The notes: generated by a model not told the origin, from the letters alone. Shown: positions 54,197 to 63,646, counted from the first letter of the stretch. The stretch is DNA of 64,000 bases from JAPPHA01 sp965221575 (GCA_965221575.1 CBDCSM010000011.1:682001-746000), one strand, 5' to 3'. Program-made: numbers and translations.

Positions 54197-55501
54197 CTAC
54201 TGACTGGCGGCTTTCTGAGCGTCAAAGTCGGCCTGCAGTTCGAGGATCTTTTCCTTACCCCATGCAGCGGCTTCTTCGGCAGAAACATCCTGGAGCAGCA
54301 CCATCTGAATCATCTGCGGAAGGATGTTCGACGCATTCAGGGCACCGGCATAGTAGTTTGGCGGGTGATCCGGAGATTCCCAACCCAGCGAGCGCCCGTA
54401 GGACACCGCGTCATAAACGATTGCCATGTCCTCAAGATGTGACTGGATCAGCGGGTCGTCCATGTAAAGCGGGCTGTCGCGGTACGACACCAGCGGAGGC
54501 GTGAGATGGACCGGGACCGTCCGCAGGAATGGCAGCAGGTACTCGGGCTGCATCATGAAATCGAGAAAATCCTTTCCGAGATCCTTGTTCGGCGCGTTCG
54601 ACATGATCGCGTGCGATTTCCGGCTGAGCGGTCCGGCGCGCATCTTCCCCATCGGCTGGTGCAGAACCCGGGTGTGCTCGGTGAGCGGAGGATTGTCCCT
54701 GGCAGTGTGCACCAGAAGGCGGCCACCGTACATCGAAATCGCGACCAGTTCGGCCGTGAATGCATCGATGCTGTCCCACCACTCCCATGTTGCGCTTTCA
54801 GGCGGCGAGAACTGGTGCAGTTGCTTCAGGAAATTGAGCGCCTCGATTGATTCGGGGCTGTCGACGATCGGTTGCAACTCCGTATCGAACACGAAACCGC
54901 CGTTCTGCCAGAGCAGGACCTCGTAGTGCCAGGCCGTCCATTCGCCTGGACCCGCGGCGATGGCAATGCCGTAGAAATTGTTGTCGGGATCGTTGAGTTG
55001 TTCCGCGGCCGACAGGAAATCTGCCCATGTCTGCGGCGGCGCAACGCCAGCCTCGTCAAGGACATCCTTTCGATACCACCACATTTCAGAGGTCAGGGCG
55101 TAGGGGATGTCCCAGTGCACGCCCTTGTAGGGAATGGAAGCCAGGGGAACGACATCGTCACCGTACTTTTCGAACCACCAGGCTGCGGGTTCGAGCAGCC
55201 CGAGGTCGGCATAAGTGAGCAGGCGTTCAAGTTGCATGGACGCAATTTCCGGCGGCTCGCCGGCAGCGACTCGCACGGCAAGTGCCTCATCCATGTTGCC
55301 CTGAAAATCGAGTTCGATCCTGACTCCGGGATTGGCAGCCTCGAAGTCTTCAGCTGCGGCCCGGTAGAAGGCCTGGCTTTCAGGCGCGATTTCGTCCGAC
55401 ATCAAGTGAACGACGCGCTCTTGCGCCACGCCGGGTGCCGCGATGAGGACTGCCAAGGCAAGTGAAATTGGACTCGTGAGGCGAGTTCGTTTGTTTAGCA
55501 T
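54197..55501 (-). CDS. Extracellular sugar-type solute-binding protein (family 1)
   Basis: 434 residues with a Sec signal peptide (RLTSPISLALAVLIAAPGVAQE). Family 1 binding-protein features are AFYRAAAEDFEAANPGVRIEL, DEALAVRVAAGEPPEI, DIPYALTSEMWWYRKDVLDEAG and NKDLGKDFLDFMMQPEYLLPF. Tryptophan-rich pockets (WEWWDS, EMWWYR) fit a sugar or glycerophosphodiester-like ligand, but the ligand is not known. Encoded upstream of the two permeases on the same strand. Confidence 0.9.
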   Translation of the reverse strand: MLNKRTRLTSPISLALAVLIAAPGVAQERVVHLMSDEIAPESQAFYRAAAEDFEAANPGVRIELDFQGNMDEALAVRVAAGEPPEIASMQLERLLTYADLGLLEPAAWWFEKYGDDVVPLASIPYKGVHWDIPYALTSEMWWYRKDVLDEAGVAPPQTWADFLSAAEQLNDPDNNFYGIAIAAGPGEWTAWHYEVLLWQNGGFVFDTELQPIVDSPESIEALNFLKQLHQFSPPESATWEWWDSIDAFTAELVAISMYGGRLLVHTARDNPPLTEHTRVLHQPMGKMRAGPLSRKSHAIMSNAPNKDLGKDFLDFMMQPEYLLPFLRTVPVHLTPPLVSYRDSPLYMDDPLIQSHLEDMAIVYDAVSYGRSLGWESPDHPPNYYAGALNASNILPQMIQMVLLQDVSAEEAAAWGKEKILELQADFDAQKAASQ

Positions 55502-55652
55502 TGGAATTCTCCGGTGATTGGGGTGTGCCAGGCACAGGGCAGACAGGTCCCTGGTGACCGGGCACGTCTAGTGGGCATGCGAGTAAGCGTATTCTCCACA
55601 CGAAACAGGTATCGGCAATATAGTCAAAAGTCAATCCGTTTGGTTTGACCGG

Positions 55653-56470
55653 ATGCTACGAATCTGGTACGACCCGCCTCAAGGTATTCGGGAAATGTTC
55701 TCTGGAAAATTGGCCGTCCTCGGGGCGCTGGAACGAAAGGTGCTTTGGATTGGCATCTGGATGATTCACCACGCCAACTTTCTCCGACAGGATTGCAACG
55801 GGTTGAAGGTCGGCGGTCCCCGTGGAACGGGCCTTCGGCTGCATGCGACGTCACGGCGATGCCGCAGAGAGCGAGCGCACGTGGCTGCGCGACGAGACCG
55901 GTGGTTCGGTCTGAATTCGCCTGTCTTCGCGCCGGCGCGCCGGCGCGAGCAGCCGAAGCTACGCGAGAGCGCCGAGTTTTGCCAAAGCGTCATTGCTGGT
56001 GCATACTGGTGGCGCGAACCCGGACCCGGCTGTGATCTGGTGATTGCTGACCAGGAAACCGTCGCGACGGAGGCGATTCCCGTTGCGGGCATGAATGGCC
56101 AGGACCTCCGTGACGTCGGCGTCCTGGAAGTCACGTCCGCGAATCGCCTGAACGCGGGGTGTCAAGCCGCGAAATGCGCCCGCACCCGGAGACGGAGATT
56201 CGCAGAAAGCCAAATAGAGCGATCACTTGCTCCCCTACCGCACCGCACCATACCCGGATCACAACGGTGATCGACGGTCGTCCCGCGCCTTTGAACTGGC
56301 TGGGCGACGCGCGCGGCCACATCGTGACAAGCCCTGGGGTCGAGCACTTCGGGCAGAGCGGAACCGGGACGGATCTTTGCCGGTACCGCGGCCTCAACAG
56401 GGGGTCGATCGCTGCGACGGCGCAAATGGTTTCCCAGGGCCCCCCAGTGCGGCTGGCAGCCGTCCGCTAA
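55653..56470 (+). pseudogene. Pyruvate dehydrogenase E1 (homodimeric, AceE/transketolase-like) remnant
   Basis: The start region reads LERKVLWIGIWMIHHANFLR and NGLKVGG, the N-terminus of this E1 family. After a short unrelated-looking part the frame continues AGAYWWREPGPGCDLVIADQ, DVGVLEVTSANRLNAGCQAA and then, shifted, TTVIDGRPAPLNWLGDARGH and SPGVEHFGQSGTGTDLCRYR, the C-terminus. The real proteins are near 800 residues; here several hundred internal codons, including the ThDP site, are gone. Confidence 0.8.
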
Positions 56471-56683
56471 GTACATGTCGGCAGCGCGACCCCGAGAGTT
56501 GATGTTGGGCGTCCCGGACGGATTGCCTGGATACGCCATGCCATGTCTTTGCGATGAATCCTCCGGCGAAGTCGCCGCGCCTCAATTCGCCGACCGGCCA
56601 CACGTTCTGGCCGAGCCGGATTTCAATGAGTGCCCCAACACCGGCTTTGCTTCCGGTCTGTCCGAAAATTAGGGGGCAAATCC

Positions 56684-57280
56684 ATGCGCTGCCTTGTCGT
56701 GTTCTGCCACCCGAGCGAGACCAGTTTCGGCGCAGCGATACTGGAAACAGCCCGTGGCGCGCTTTCCGGGGCGGGCCATGACGTTCGGGTGATTGATCTC
56801 TACCGCGAGGGTTTCAACCCCGTCCTCTCTTCGGACGAGTGGTCCAGCTACCTCTCCGATACCGGGAAAAACATTGCGGCGCTGCATGACCACGTGGCGG
56901 CCATGCAATGGGCGGAATCGCTTGTCCTGATCTTTCCGACATGGATGTATGGTCCCCCCGCCATGCTGAAAGGCTGGCTTGAGCGTGTCTGGCTCCCGGG
57001 GGTCGCGTTCGAGATTCCACGTGGCCAGCAAAAGCGTGTGGTCGGCCTGTTCAGCAACATTAGGCGATTCACGGTCGTGACCACATCGGGCTCTCCCTGG
57101 TGGTGGCTGTGGGTGATCCGTGACCCGTGCCGGAACCTCTTTGCAAGAGGATTTCGCGTGCTCTTCCACCGCCGCTGCCGCGTGCGTTGGTTGCAGCTAC
57201 ATAGCATGGACCACAGTAACGACAAAAAGCGCAAAGCATTCCTGAACCGCATCAGTAACGAACTGGCGGCACCGGTCTGA
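56684..57280 (+). CDS. NAD(P)H:quinone oxidoreductase (flavodoxin-like fold, MdaB/KefF type)
   Basis: 198 residues from ATG at 56684 after AGGGGG. Features are CLVVFCHPSETSFGAAILETA (FMN/FAD phosphate loop), VRVIDLYREGFNPVLSS, LVLIFPTWMYGPPAMLKGWLERVWLPGVAF and VVTTSGSPWWWLWVIRDP. FAD/FMN-dependent two-electron quinone reductase, cytoplasmic. A decayed relative lies at 58438-59199, so the region once held two. It is on the plus strand, against its neighbours. Confidence 0.88.
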   Translation: MRCLVVFCHPSETSFGAAILETARGALSGAGHDVRVIDLYREGFNPVLSSDEWSSYLSDTGKNIAALHDHVAAMQWAESLVLIFPTWMYGPPAMLKGWLERVWLPGVAFEIPRGQQKRVVGLFSNIRRFTVVTTSGSPWWWLWVIRDPCRNLFARGFRVLFHRRCRVRWLQLHSMDHSNDKKRKAFLNRISNELAAPV

Positions 57281-57411
57281 CGAGGTCGCCCCCGAAATGA
57301 AGTCTCGGGAAACGGTGCGGCGGGTGCGAGCTTCACATGTGCCAAGTCACTTCAGACCAAGCAAGTTCCTCCCGCGCGCAGCCGAAGAGTTCGTCCCGGG
57401 CATCAGTCAGT

Positions 57412-57798
57412 TCAGGGCGCGCCCGCGATGGCTTCGACCTCCACCAGAAACTCAGGCCGGGTAAAGCCCGACACGACCAAAAGGGTCGAGCAGGGCTTCG
57501 GTTCGACCTGCGCGAACGTACGGTCGCGGACCTTCATGTACTCGGCCATGTGCCTCCGTTGCGTGACGTAGGCGTTGATTCTAAGGACATTCTCGGGACC
57601 AAGTCCCGCTTCCGAGAGGATTTCCAGTATGGCAGAGAAGCAGATCTCTGCCTGTTCCGTCACACCCGGCGGCACCGTTCCATCCGCGCGAATTCCGAGT
57701 TGGCCCGAGGTGGCCGCCAACCGGGAAAAATTGCCAGAGAGGCCGTGGGAATAGGCACCGAACGGCGCAGCAACCGCCTCGGGTTCCATACGTTTCAC
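57412..57798 (-). CDS. RidA family protein
   Basis: 128 residues. Features are PFGAYSHGLSGNFSRLAATSGQLG, EQAEICFSAILEILSEAGLGPENVLRINAYVT and CSTLLVVSGFTRPEFLVEVEAIA. The catalytic Arg region of the active RidA clade (RxAVGV) reads CSTLLVV, so it belongs to a group without that Arg and may not deaminate 2-aminoacrylate. It overlaps the stop of the TetR gene by four bases, so both are co-translated. Confidence 0.85.
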   Translation of the reverse strand: MKRMEPEAVAAPFGAYSHGLSGNFSRLAATSGQLGIRADGTVPPGVTEQAEICFSAILEILSEAGLGPENVLRINAYVTQRRHMAEYMKVRDRTFAQVEPKPCSTLLVVSGFTRPEFLVEVEAIAGAP

Positions 57799-58427
57799 GT
57801 GGCTTCCCCTTCATCTGGCTTGAGGCCGCAGCGCAATAGGAACATGCGCGTGGCCTCCTCGGCAAAGAGGTTGGGATCAAGAGGCTCTCCTTCGGGTACG
57901 CCGAGCAGGAAACGGGCCTGTGCATCGTATTCCGCGTAGTGCTGCGTGACGGCCCAGATGTTCATCAGGAACAGGACAGGGTCAACCGGGCGGATGAGCC
58001 CCCGCGCAACCCAGTTGTTGATCAATTCGCTGGCACGCTCGACATCCTCCTTCATGGCACCCCAGTGGTTGCGCAGGATCGGGGCACCGCGGGATATTTC
58101 CCTTGCGAAGAGGCGCGTCATTTCCGGATGCTTGAGCGAATGGTGCACTTTTCGGGCGATGTAGCTCCTGATCACTTGCCCGGGATCGGTGGAATCCGCG
58201 GAAATGAAAAAGATGTCTTTCCACTTTGCGATGATGTGCAGGAGCGCCTCTTCGTAGAGTTCCTCCTTGGACGAAATGTAGTAGTGGAGTTGCGCCTTGC
58301 TGAGGCCAGCCGATTCCGCAAGCACCTGCGTTGTGGTGCCGGCAAGCCCGTTTTTCGCAAACTCCCGGATCGCGGCAGCCAGAATCGCCTTGCGGATCTC
58401 CCGCCTGCGCTGTTGCGGAACGCCCAT
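57795..58427 (-). CDS. TetR family regulator, RutR-like
   Basis: About 210 residues. DNA-binding domain: ILAAAIREFAKNGLAGTTTQVLAESAGLSKAQLHYYISSKEELYEE. The C-terminal part (KVHHSLKHPEMTRLFAREI, GAPILRN, LIRPVDPVLFLMNIWAVTQHYAEYDAQ) matches the RutR-type ligand domain, whose known members sense uracil or thymine. Likely controls the surrounding N-compound genes, including ridA just downstream. Start ATG at 58427 or 58430. Confidence 0.87.
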   Translation of the reverse strand: MGVPQQRRREIRKAILAAAIREFAKNGLAGTTTQVLAESAGLSKAQLHYYISSKEELYEEALLHIIAKWKDIFFISADSTDPGQVIRSYIARKVHHSLKHPEMTRLFAREISRGAPILRNHWGAMKEDVERASELINNWVARGLIRPVDPVLFLMNIWAVTQHYAEYDAQARFLLGVPEGEPLDPNLFAEEATRMFLLRCGLKPDEGEAT

Positions 58428-58437
58428 CAACTCCCAC

Positions 58438-59199
58438 CTATCCTGCGAACCGGCAGCGTGACTTCACGCGTGCTGGCCTGCCGCGGCCAGTGCCTTCAGC
58501 ACGCGACCGGGAAAATGTCGCGAGCGGATGTCCGAACTGTGGTCCATATTGCACATTCGCAGCCCTTTTGTGCGACAGCGGCGATGCAACAGACCGCGTG
58601 CGATCGCGTTGCGGCACGGGTCGCGAATCCAGGATTATCGTTACCAAGGTGATTCCGATGATTCCTGTGTCGTTGTGATCGTCAACTGCCCGCCATTGCC
58701 GTCGATGTCGTGTCCTGAAAATGGCGACGGGCAGCAGGAACGGATCGAGCCAGCCTTTCGAGGGCGCGGGTGGCCCGTAAATCCAGATTGGAAAGATCAG
58801 GACGAGCGATTCGGTCCGTTGCACGTCTTCGGCGTGTTTTCGTAAGCCGGCAATGTTGCGGGTTGTGTCCGGATAGTAGCTGCAACATTCTTCCGTTGTC
58901 AGCACTGGATCAAGGCCTTCAAGGTAGAGATTGTTCACGAGGACTTCGTATCCCGCACCCTCGAATTCGGTAATGGCGGACCGCAGGACAGCCGCCCCGA
59001 AAATCAAATTGCTCGGGTGGCAGATTGCGATGCGGCATCGCACGTCCAGCACCTCCTGTTTGGCTGCGAGCATCGTCGTAATGTCGAGTTCGTGGCCTGA
59101 GTAGACGAACTGGCCTGCTGCGATCCGTGACAGGTCCAATGAACCGACCTCAAGGCTTTCGGTTGAGACGGCCAGCTCGTTGAACACCTTGACGCGCAC
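58438..59199 (-). pseudogene. Chimeric remnant: TRAP binding-protein piece joined to quinone reductase
   Basis: The open frame begins RVKVFNELAVSTESLEVGSL and DLSRIAAGQFVYSGHELDIT, the middle of a DctP-type TRAP binding protein. It then passes into AICHPSNLIFGAAVLRSAI and LVLIFPIWIYGPPAPSKGWL, a relative of the quinone reductase at 56684. After about residue 160 the similarity moves to other frames, where CNMDHSSDIRSRHFPGRVLK, the normal C-terminus, can be read. The joined frame is open, but the protein would have neither activity. Confidence 0.7.
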
Positions 59200-59261
59200 C
59201 GGGTTTAGCGCTCCGCGATGTCCATGGTCTCTGCTTCAGGCGCGTCAGGTATTCCAAGCGC

Positions 59262-59974
59262 TTACAATTGCTCCATCTCTGCGTCGAGTCTTTCGACCGT
59301 CATTTCCGGGCCGTGCGCCATGATCGCTTCGTTGGCGAGGGTGCGGTCGCCGTAGAGAAAATTGCGCCAGCCGTCAATTGAGACATTGACGAAACGCTGA
59401 ACCAACTCGGGCATTTCCTCGACAATTTCCCGGAGGGTCTCAAGGTTCGTGGAACTGGCACTCCATCCACGGTTTGCGAGACGGTACGTGTCGAACTTGG
59501 GCTCCTCCACCGCAAAATCGAGTGGTTCTGCCGCGGAATACCGCTGCTGCACGGTTTCCTTGTCACTCAGGAAACGGGCCAGAAAATGACCGTACGGCCG
59601 GGGCTCCGCTTCGCGGAAACCATGTTCAGCAACCATCCAGCGCCAGTAACTGAACTTACCGTCCTTCGAGATCAGGACCGCCGGTGCCAGGCTCTGCCCG
59701 GCAGATCCATCGGTCCTTCCAAAATTGGCCAGAATGCACGGTGGGTCCTTTTGAATGTTGGCAGTCACGAAGAGCATAGGAAGTTCGTTGCGGATATTGT
59801 CAAAGGACAGGAGAAGATTGCCCGTCTTCGGAAATTCTCGTTGCGACCGGCCGGCAACACTGTCAGGTTGTTCATTTGCTATCTGACCGTCACGACCTTG
59901 TCCCCGGCCAGAGTCGTCCCGCCAGCCGTTGTCGCAAACATGGCAACAGAAAGCATCTTCAGGATATTTCTCAC
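59262..59974 (-). pseudogene. NMT1-type ABC binding protein, deleted and frameshifted
   Basis: A GTG at 59974 begins RNILKMLSVAMFATTAGGTT with LAGDKVVTV, a signal peptide and mature start, followed by a stop. The C-terminal half is readable in another frame: LFVTANIQKDPPCILANFG, ISKDGKFSYWRWMVAEHGF, ELVQRFVNVSIDGWRNFLYG, ending EMTVERLDAEMEQL. The region between (ligand domain 1) and the usual last about 40 residues are missing. The operon's binding protein is therefore lost. Confidence 0.75.
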
Positions 59975-59998
59975 GGCCACTCGAATTCTTCCGTCATG

Positions 59999-61372
59999 TC
60001 AGTCGGTCTTCACCATGTCAGCGGTCCACCCCCGCGTCTTGCCGGGATTCATCAGGCCGTAGGGATCGGCCCGTTTCTTGAACTCGATTTGTGTGACATC
60101 GATCTCCTTCATACCACCGTCTTCGATTGTGACGGCATGGGGATCGAAAACGGTACAACCATCCCGCTCTTCGAGTTCGGCTATCGTCCTGTACATGGCC
60201 TCGCGACCGCGGTAGCGAACGAGCGGCAGTGCGAAGATCTGTACCTTGCCGTCCATCCGGGCCATTTCATGGTGCCAGTAAATCTCGTCTCCGTAGCGCT
60301 TCATCTGAGACAGAACAAGATCCGGGTCGAAAGGATGCGGGTACGCAACCTGGAGGTAGGTCCAGCTCCTGTCCACTTTCAGCGCCTGGAGCGTGGTGTG
60401 GTTCCAACCGCACTCGTAGGCAGGTTGCAGTTTGTTCGCAGAGATTTCCTCACCCGTCATCTCGAAGGACACACGGCCATTGCGCGCCTCCGCCATGGCC
60501 CGGAACCGTGTCATATCCTCGGGAGCGACCATGGCGAACACCGCGTCCCGTTCGTCGGGGAACAGTTCGCCGAAGCGCACGTAGAAGGGCGCAAAGCGCC
60601 GTTCAACGGGCGTAAGGAGATAACAGTCGAGTTTCTCTGCCTGGGCGGACATGGCAAATCGCAACGCCACACCGTAACTGTCGAAGAGCGCCGCGCAGTG
60701 GATCCAGTCGGTCGACCTGGTCAACGCAACGACGAGTTCAACAACGATGCCGTTGGTCCCGTAGGCATGATGGACCTTCTGAATCTCCTGCCCGTGCAGC
60801 TCGATCACCTGCGGCTTGTGTTCAACTGTCACCACCTTCGCGTACTTGACGTTGCCCGGGTCGCGAAGCATTCCGTGCCGAAGGGATCCAACTCCTCCCG
60901 AACCACCGGCGAGGAATCCGCCGATGGTCGCCATCTGCCGGGTCGAGGGATACATGAGAAGTTCCTGTCTCGTTTCCCGAGCAGCATCGTCGAGACGCGA
61001 AATTCTTGCTCCCGCCTCGACACGGACTTCTCCAGGTTGAATCCGGATCACCCTGCTCAGGCGGGTCAGGTCCATGACCACGCCTCCTTCAAGCGGCACG
61101 CATTGGCCGTAGTTTCCGGTCCCGCCGCCACGGAGTGTCAGCGGGATGCGGTAGCGGGCCACGGCAGCGGCGATACGAATGACCTCATCCTGGGTCTCGG
61201 GGATGACGACCAGGTCAGCCCTGAGCCCATCCAGTTGGTCAGTGAGGATCGGGCTGTACCAGTAATAGTCCCGCGAGCGGGCTTCCACGAATTTCGGGTC
61301 GTCATAGCAGCGGATTCCCCCGAGTTCCGAACGGAACCCGGCCCAGTCAATGATCCGTGAACCCTTGCTCAT
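59999..61372 (-). CDS. FAD-linked oxidase (GlcD/FAD_binding_4 type)
   Basis: 457 residues from ATG at 61372, overlapping the amidohydrolase stop (ATGA). FAD-binding signatures of the VAO/PCMH family are ADLVVIPETQDEVIRIAAAV, IPLTLRGGGTGNYGQCVPLEGGVVMDLTRL and GGFLAGGSGGVGSLRHG. The C-terminal YGLMNPGKTRGW corresponds to the usual 'P..lnPGK' end. Relatives oxidise 2-hydroxy acids or similar alcohols and amines. Substrate unknown. Confidence 0.88.
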   Translation of the reverse strand: MSKGSRIIDWAGFRSELGGIRCYDDPKFVEARSRDYYWYSPILTDQLDGLRADLVVIPETQDEVIRIAAAVARYRIPLTLRGGGTGNYGQCVPLEGGVVMDLTRLSRVIRIQPGEVRVEAGARISRLDDAARETRQELLMYPSTRQMATIGGFLAGGSGGVGSLRHGMLRDPGNVKYAKVVTVEHKPQVIELHGQEIQKVHHAYGTNGIVVELVVALTRSTDWIHCAALFDSYGVALRFAMSAQAEKLDCYLLTPVERRFAPFYVRFGELFPDERDAVFAMVAPEDMTRFRAMAEARNGRVSFEMTGEEISANKLQPAYECGWNHTTLQALKVDRSWTYLQVAYPHPFDPDLVLSQMKRYGDEIYWHHEMARMDGKVQIFALPLVRYRGREAMYRTIAELEERDGCTVFDPHAVTIEDGGMKEIDVTQIEFKKRADPYGLMNPGKTRGWTADMVKTD

Positions 61373-62565
61373 GTCCATGCCTCGCCAAGGGCCAGGTCGG
61401 GTGGCACCACAGCGCCGCCGCGCCAGACCTGCCGCCTGCAAAGTGGCCGGCTGACGGCATCGTCGATGCTTTCCGCGTCGAAGAGAATGAAGTCTGCGGC
61501 TGCGCCTTCGCGGATTTCCGGGACCGAATCGAAGACAGCAGCGGGACCGTCCGTGATGGCGTCGATCCAGGATGCAGGTTCAAGATGTGCCATCGGTATC
61601 GCCGCGCGAAAAACGTCCCATAGGTCGTAGTCACCCCACGGATAGAAGGCATCCCGGCAATTGTCGGACGCGAGAAATACCGGAACTCCGGCGGCACGCG
61701 CTTCATGGAGCGGAGCGATGCCGCGATAACGCGGTGTGCGGCCGGGATTCCGGTCCTGCAGCCCGGCGTTTGTCGTCGGCAGGACGCAAAGCGAGACTTC
61801 GGCCGCGCCCAGGCGCTCGAGAAGCGGTTGTACGACATCGACTGGACGGACCGAGAGGGAACAGCAATGGCCGACCAGCACTCGCCCCCCGAAACCCCGG
61901 GCCGAGGCCTCCGCGACGATGGCATCGATTCCCTGTGATTCCGGCTCCAGCGCCTCGTCCACGTGAAAGTCGAGCGCGAGGTCATGGCGTTCAGCCAGGT
62001 CGAAGAGCAGCGAGACCTTCGCCCGCAGGTCCGCGTTGCGGTAAACGAAGGCACCGAGCACGCCGCCGTCGTCTGCAACACGTTTGGCAATGGATTCTCC
62101 TGCATCCGGAAACAGGTCCAGAGTTACGAGCGCCGCCAACTGGAGCGCGACCCGCTCCTGCCATTCCGTGCGCAATTCGTTCAGCACCGACCATGCGACC
62201 GGCGTTTCAGGCTCGGTCCAGTCCACGTGGCTGCGCATGCGCCCGGTACCATAGCCGTAGGCACGGCGTAACGCCCGTGACGCGCGGCACCGGATATCCT
62301 CCGCATCCCATCGCTCCCTGTCCGAAGCGGTGATCTCGATGGCATCGAGGAGTGTCGTGGCGTGCCGAGGAAGGCGGTGCGCCACGAAGGTCTTGTCGAG
62401 ATGCACATGGGCATCCGAAAAGAGTGGCAGCACGAGACCACCTTGCCGGGATGTAGAGTTGGAAACGGATGCGATACAATCTGCACACAGCACCAGGTCA
62501 AAACGGCCCTCGCGCCCCGCGATTGCAACGCCCTGAAGTGTTGTTGAGGTGGCGAACCTGTTCAT
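61369..62565 (-). CDS. CodA-like amidohydrolase (cytosine deaminase family)
   Basis: 398 residues. Metal-site motifs are PLFSDAHVHLDKTFV (HxH), ALDFHVDEALEPES, VGHCCSLSV and FLASDNCRDAFYPWGDYD (Asp). This pattern is that of the cytosine/creatinine/isoguanine deaminase branch. In a RutR-creatininase context it probably deaminates or ring-opens an N-heterocycle. Overlaps the FAD oxidase start by four bases. Confidence 0.87.
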   Translation of the reverse strand: MNRFATSTTLQGVAIAGREGRFDLVLCADCIASVSNSTSRQGGLVLPLFSDAHVHLDKTFVAHRLPRHATTLLDAIEITASDRERWDAEDIRCRASRALRRAYGYGTGRMRSHVDWTEPETPVAWSVLNELRTEWQERVALQLAALVTLDLFPDAGESIAKRVADDGGVLGAFVYRNADLRAKVSLLFDLAERHDLALDFHVDEALEPESQGIDAIVAEASARGFGGRVLVGHCCSLSVRPVDVVQPLLERLGAAEVSLCVLPTTNAGLQDRNPGRTPRYRGIAPLHEARAAGVPVFLASDNCRDAFYPWGDYDLWDVFRAAIPMAHLEPASWIDAITDGPAAVFDSVPEIREGAAADFILFDAESIDDAVSRPLCRRQVWRGGAVVPPDLALGEAWT

Positions 62566-62595
62566 CGTCGGCAGCCTTCCGTTTTCAATTCGGTC

Positions 62596-62838
62596 TCATG
62601 CCGGTGGGCGACCATTAACGGTGTCGGTTCTCGCCGATAGTGACAGTAAGCCCGCGATCATCTCGAGTAGCGTGGTCTTGCCACAAACGGAGAGCCCAAT
62701 GAGGCTGACGATTCCCCCTTCCCGGATTGTCAACGCCTTGCCGTGCATGGCAAGGGCGCCACGGCTGACTTGCTTGCTGAATCCTCGCAGTTCGATCAAG
62801 GAGTTGTCGGACGGGCTATGCAATGTTCGTGCATCCAC
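62596..62838 (-). pseudogene. ABC transporter ATPase fragment
   Basis: Only about 80 codons: LIELRGFSKQVSRGALAMHG, ALTIREGGIVSLIGLSVCGK and TTLLEMIAGLLSLSARTDTVNG, then a stop. It is the N-terminal Walker A region of a nitrate/sulfonate/HMP-type ATPase; the P-loop reads GLSVCGKTT instead of GPSGCGKTT, and Q-loop, signature and Walker B are gone. It starts eight bases after the creatininase stop, so it was part of the same operon. Confidence 0.8.
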
Positions 62839-62845
62839 GGGCGGG

Positions 62846-63646
62846 CTACCAACTGGGTTCGGTTCCAAGGTTGTCAAGCGGCATGCGCTCGACATCTTTG
62901 AACACCTCGACCAATCGTTCGACCGCAAAGACCAACGTAGCCTCCCCCTTGTCGGATGAGGCGGCCGCTGCATTGCCGCACGCTCCCGAAGGGTGGAGGT
63001 CTTGGATCTGCCAAGCTGGACGTGCACCTTGGCCGAGAGAGACGTGGCGGTATTCGGATTCCCATTCGTGTGTTCGGGGTCGAAAATCCCGCGCCCTGGC
63101 CATATTCACATTGTCGGGGTCCAGCGCGAGCATGACCGATGTCTCCATGTCGCCAGCGTGGATGCCGTGTTTCTCTTCGTTCTTCGGATAGAGCCCTTCC
63201 GGCAGCCCAAGCCCCCACCAGTTGACGCAGAACACGAGCATCCCGTGGTGGACGCGTAACTCACGTGCCACTATATCCATGACGGGAACATTGCCGCCAT
63301 GCGCGTTAAGGAAAACCATCTTGCGCACGCCGGAGCGTGCCACGCAGGCACCGATTTCACTCCAGGCAGCGATCAGTGTCTCCGCACTCAACGTCATTGT
63401 TCCCGGATAACATAGATGCTCGTTGCTCTTTGCAATGGACTGTGTCGGCAGGAAAATCGCGGGGTTGTCCTCGGGCAATGCTTTCGCCAGCCTTTTCGCC
63501 AATGTGTCGGCGACCTGGGCATCGACGGACAGCGGAAGGTGGGGCCCATGTTGTTCGACAGCTCCCACCGGAAGAACTGCGATCAGTCGTTCATGGGGCA
63601 GGCTGGAAAACGCTTCACTCGTGTATTCGATCCAGAACCGCTTCAT
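62846..63646 (-). CDS. Creatininase family amidohydrolase
   Basis: 266 residues from ATG at 63646 (MKRFW); an ATG at 63655 is also possible, neither with a strong ribosome-binding site. Metal-binding set: VLPVGAVEQHGPHLPLSVDAQVA, VFLNAHGGNVPVMD and HGIHAGDMETSVML (Glu). More canonical than the member at 45190. First gene of the unit that continues with the ATPase fragment, amidohydrolase, FAD oxidase and binding-protein remnant. Confidence 0.9.
   Translation of the reverse strand: MKRFWIEYTSEAFSSLPHERLIAVLPVGAVEQHGPHLPLSVDAQVADTLAKRLAKALPEDNPAIFLPTQSIAKSNEHLCYPGTMTLSAETLIAAWSEIGACVARSGVRKMVFLNAHGGNVPVMDIVARELRVHHGMLVFCVNWWGLGLPEGLYPKNEEKHGIHAGDMETSVMLALDPDNVNMARARDFRPRTHEWESEYRHVSLGQGARPAWQIQDLHPSGACGNAAAASSDKGEATLVFAVERLVEVFKDVERMPLDNLGTEPSW

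Noticed and set aside
59876..61360. Plus-strand open frame of 494 codons opposite the FAD oxidase gene
   Set aside because: Exactly antisense to a gene with clear FAD-binding motifs; composition and lack of a ribosome-binding site mark it as a shadow.
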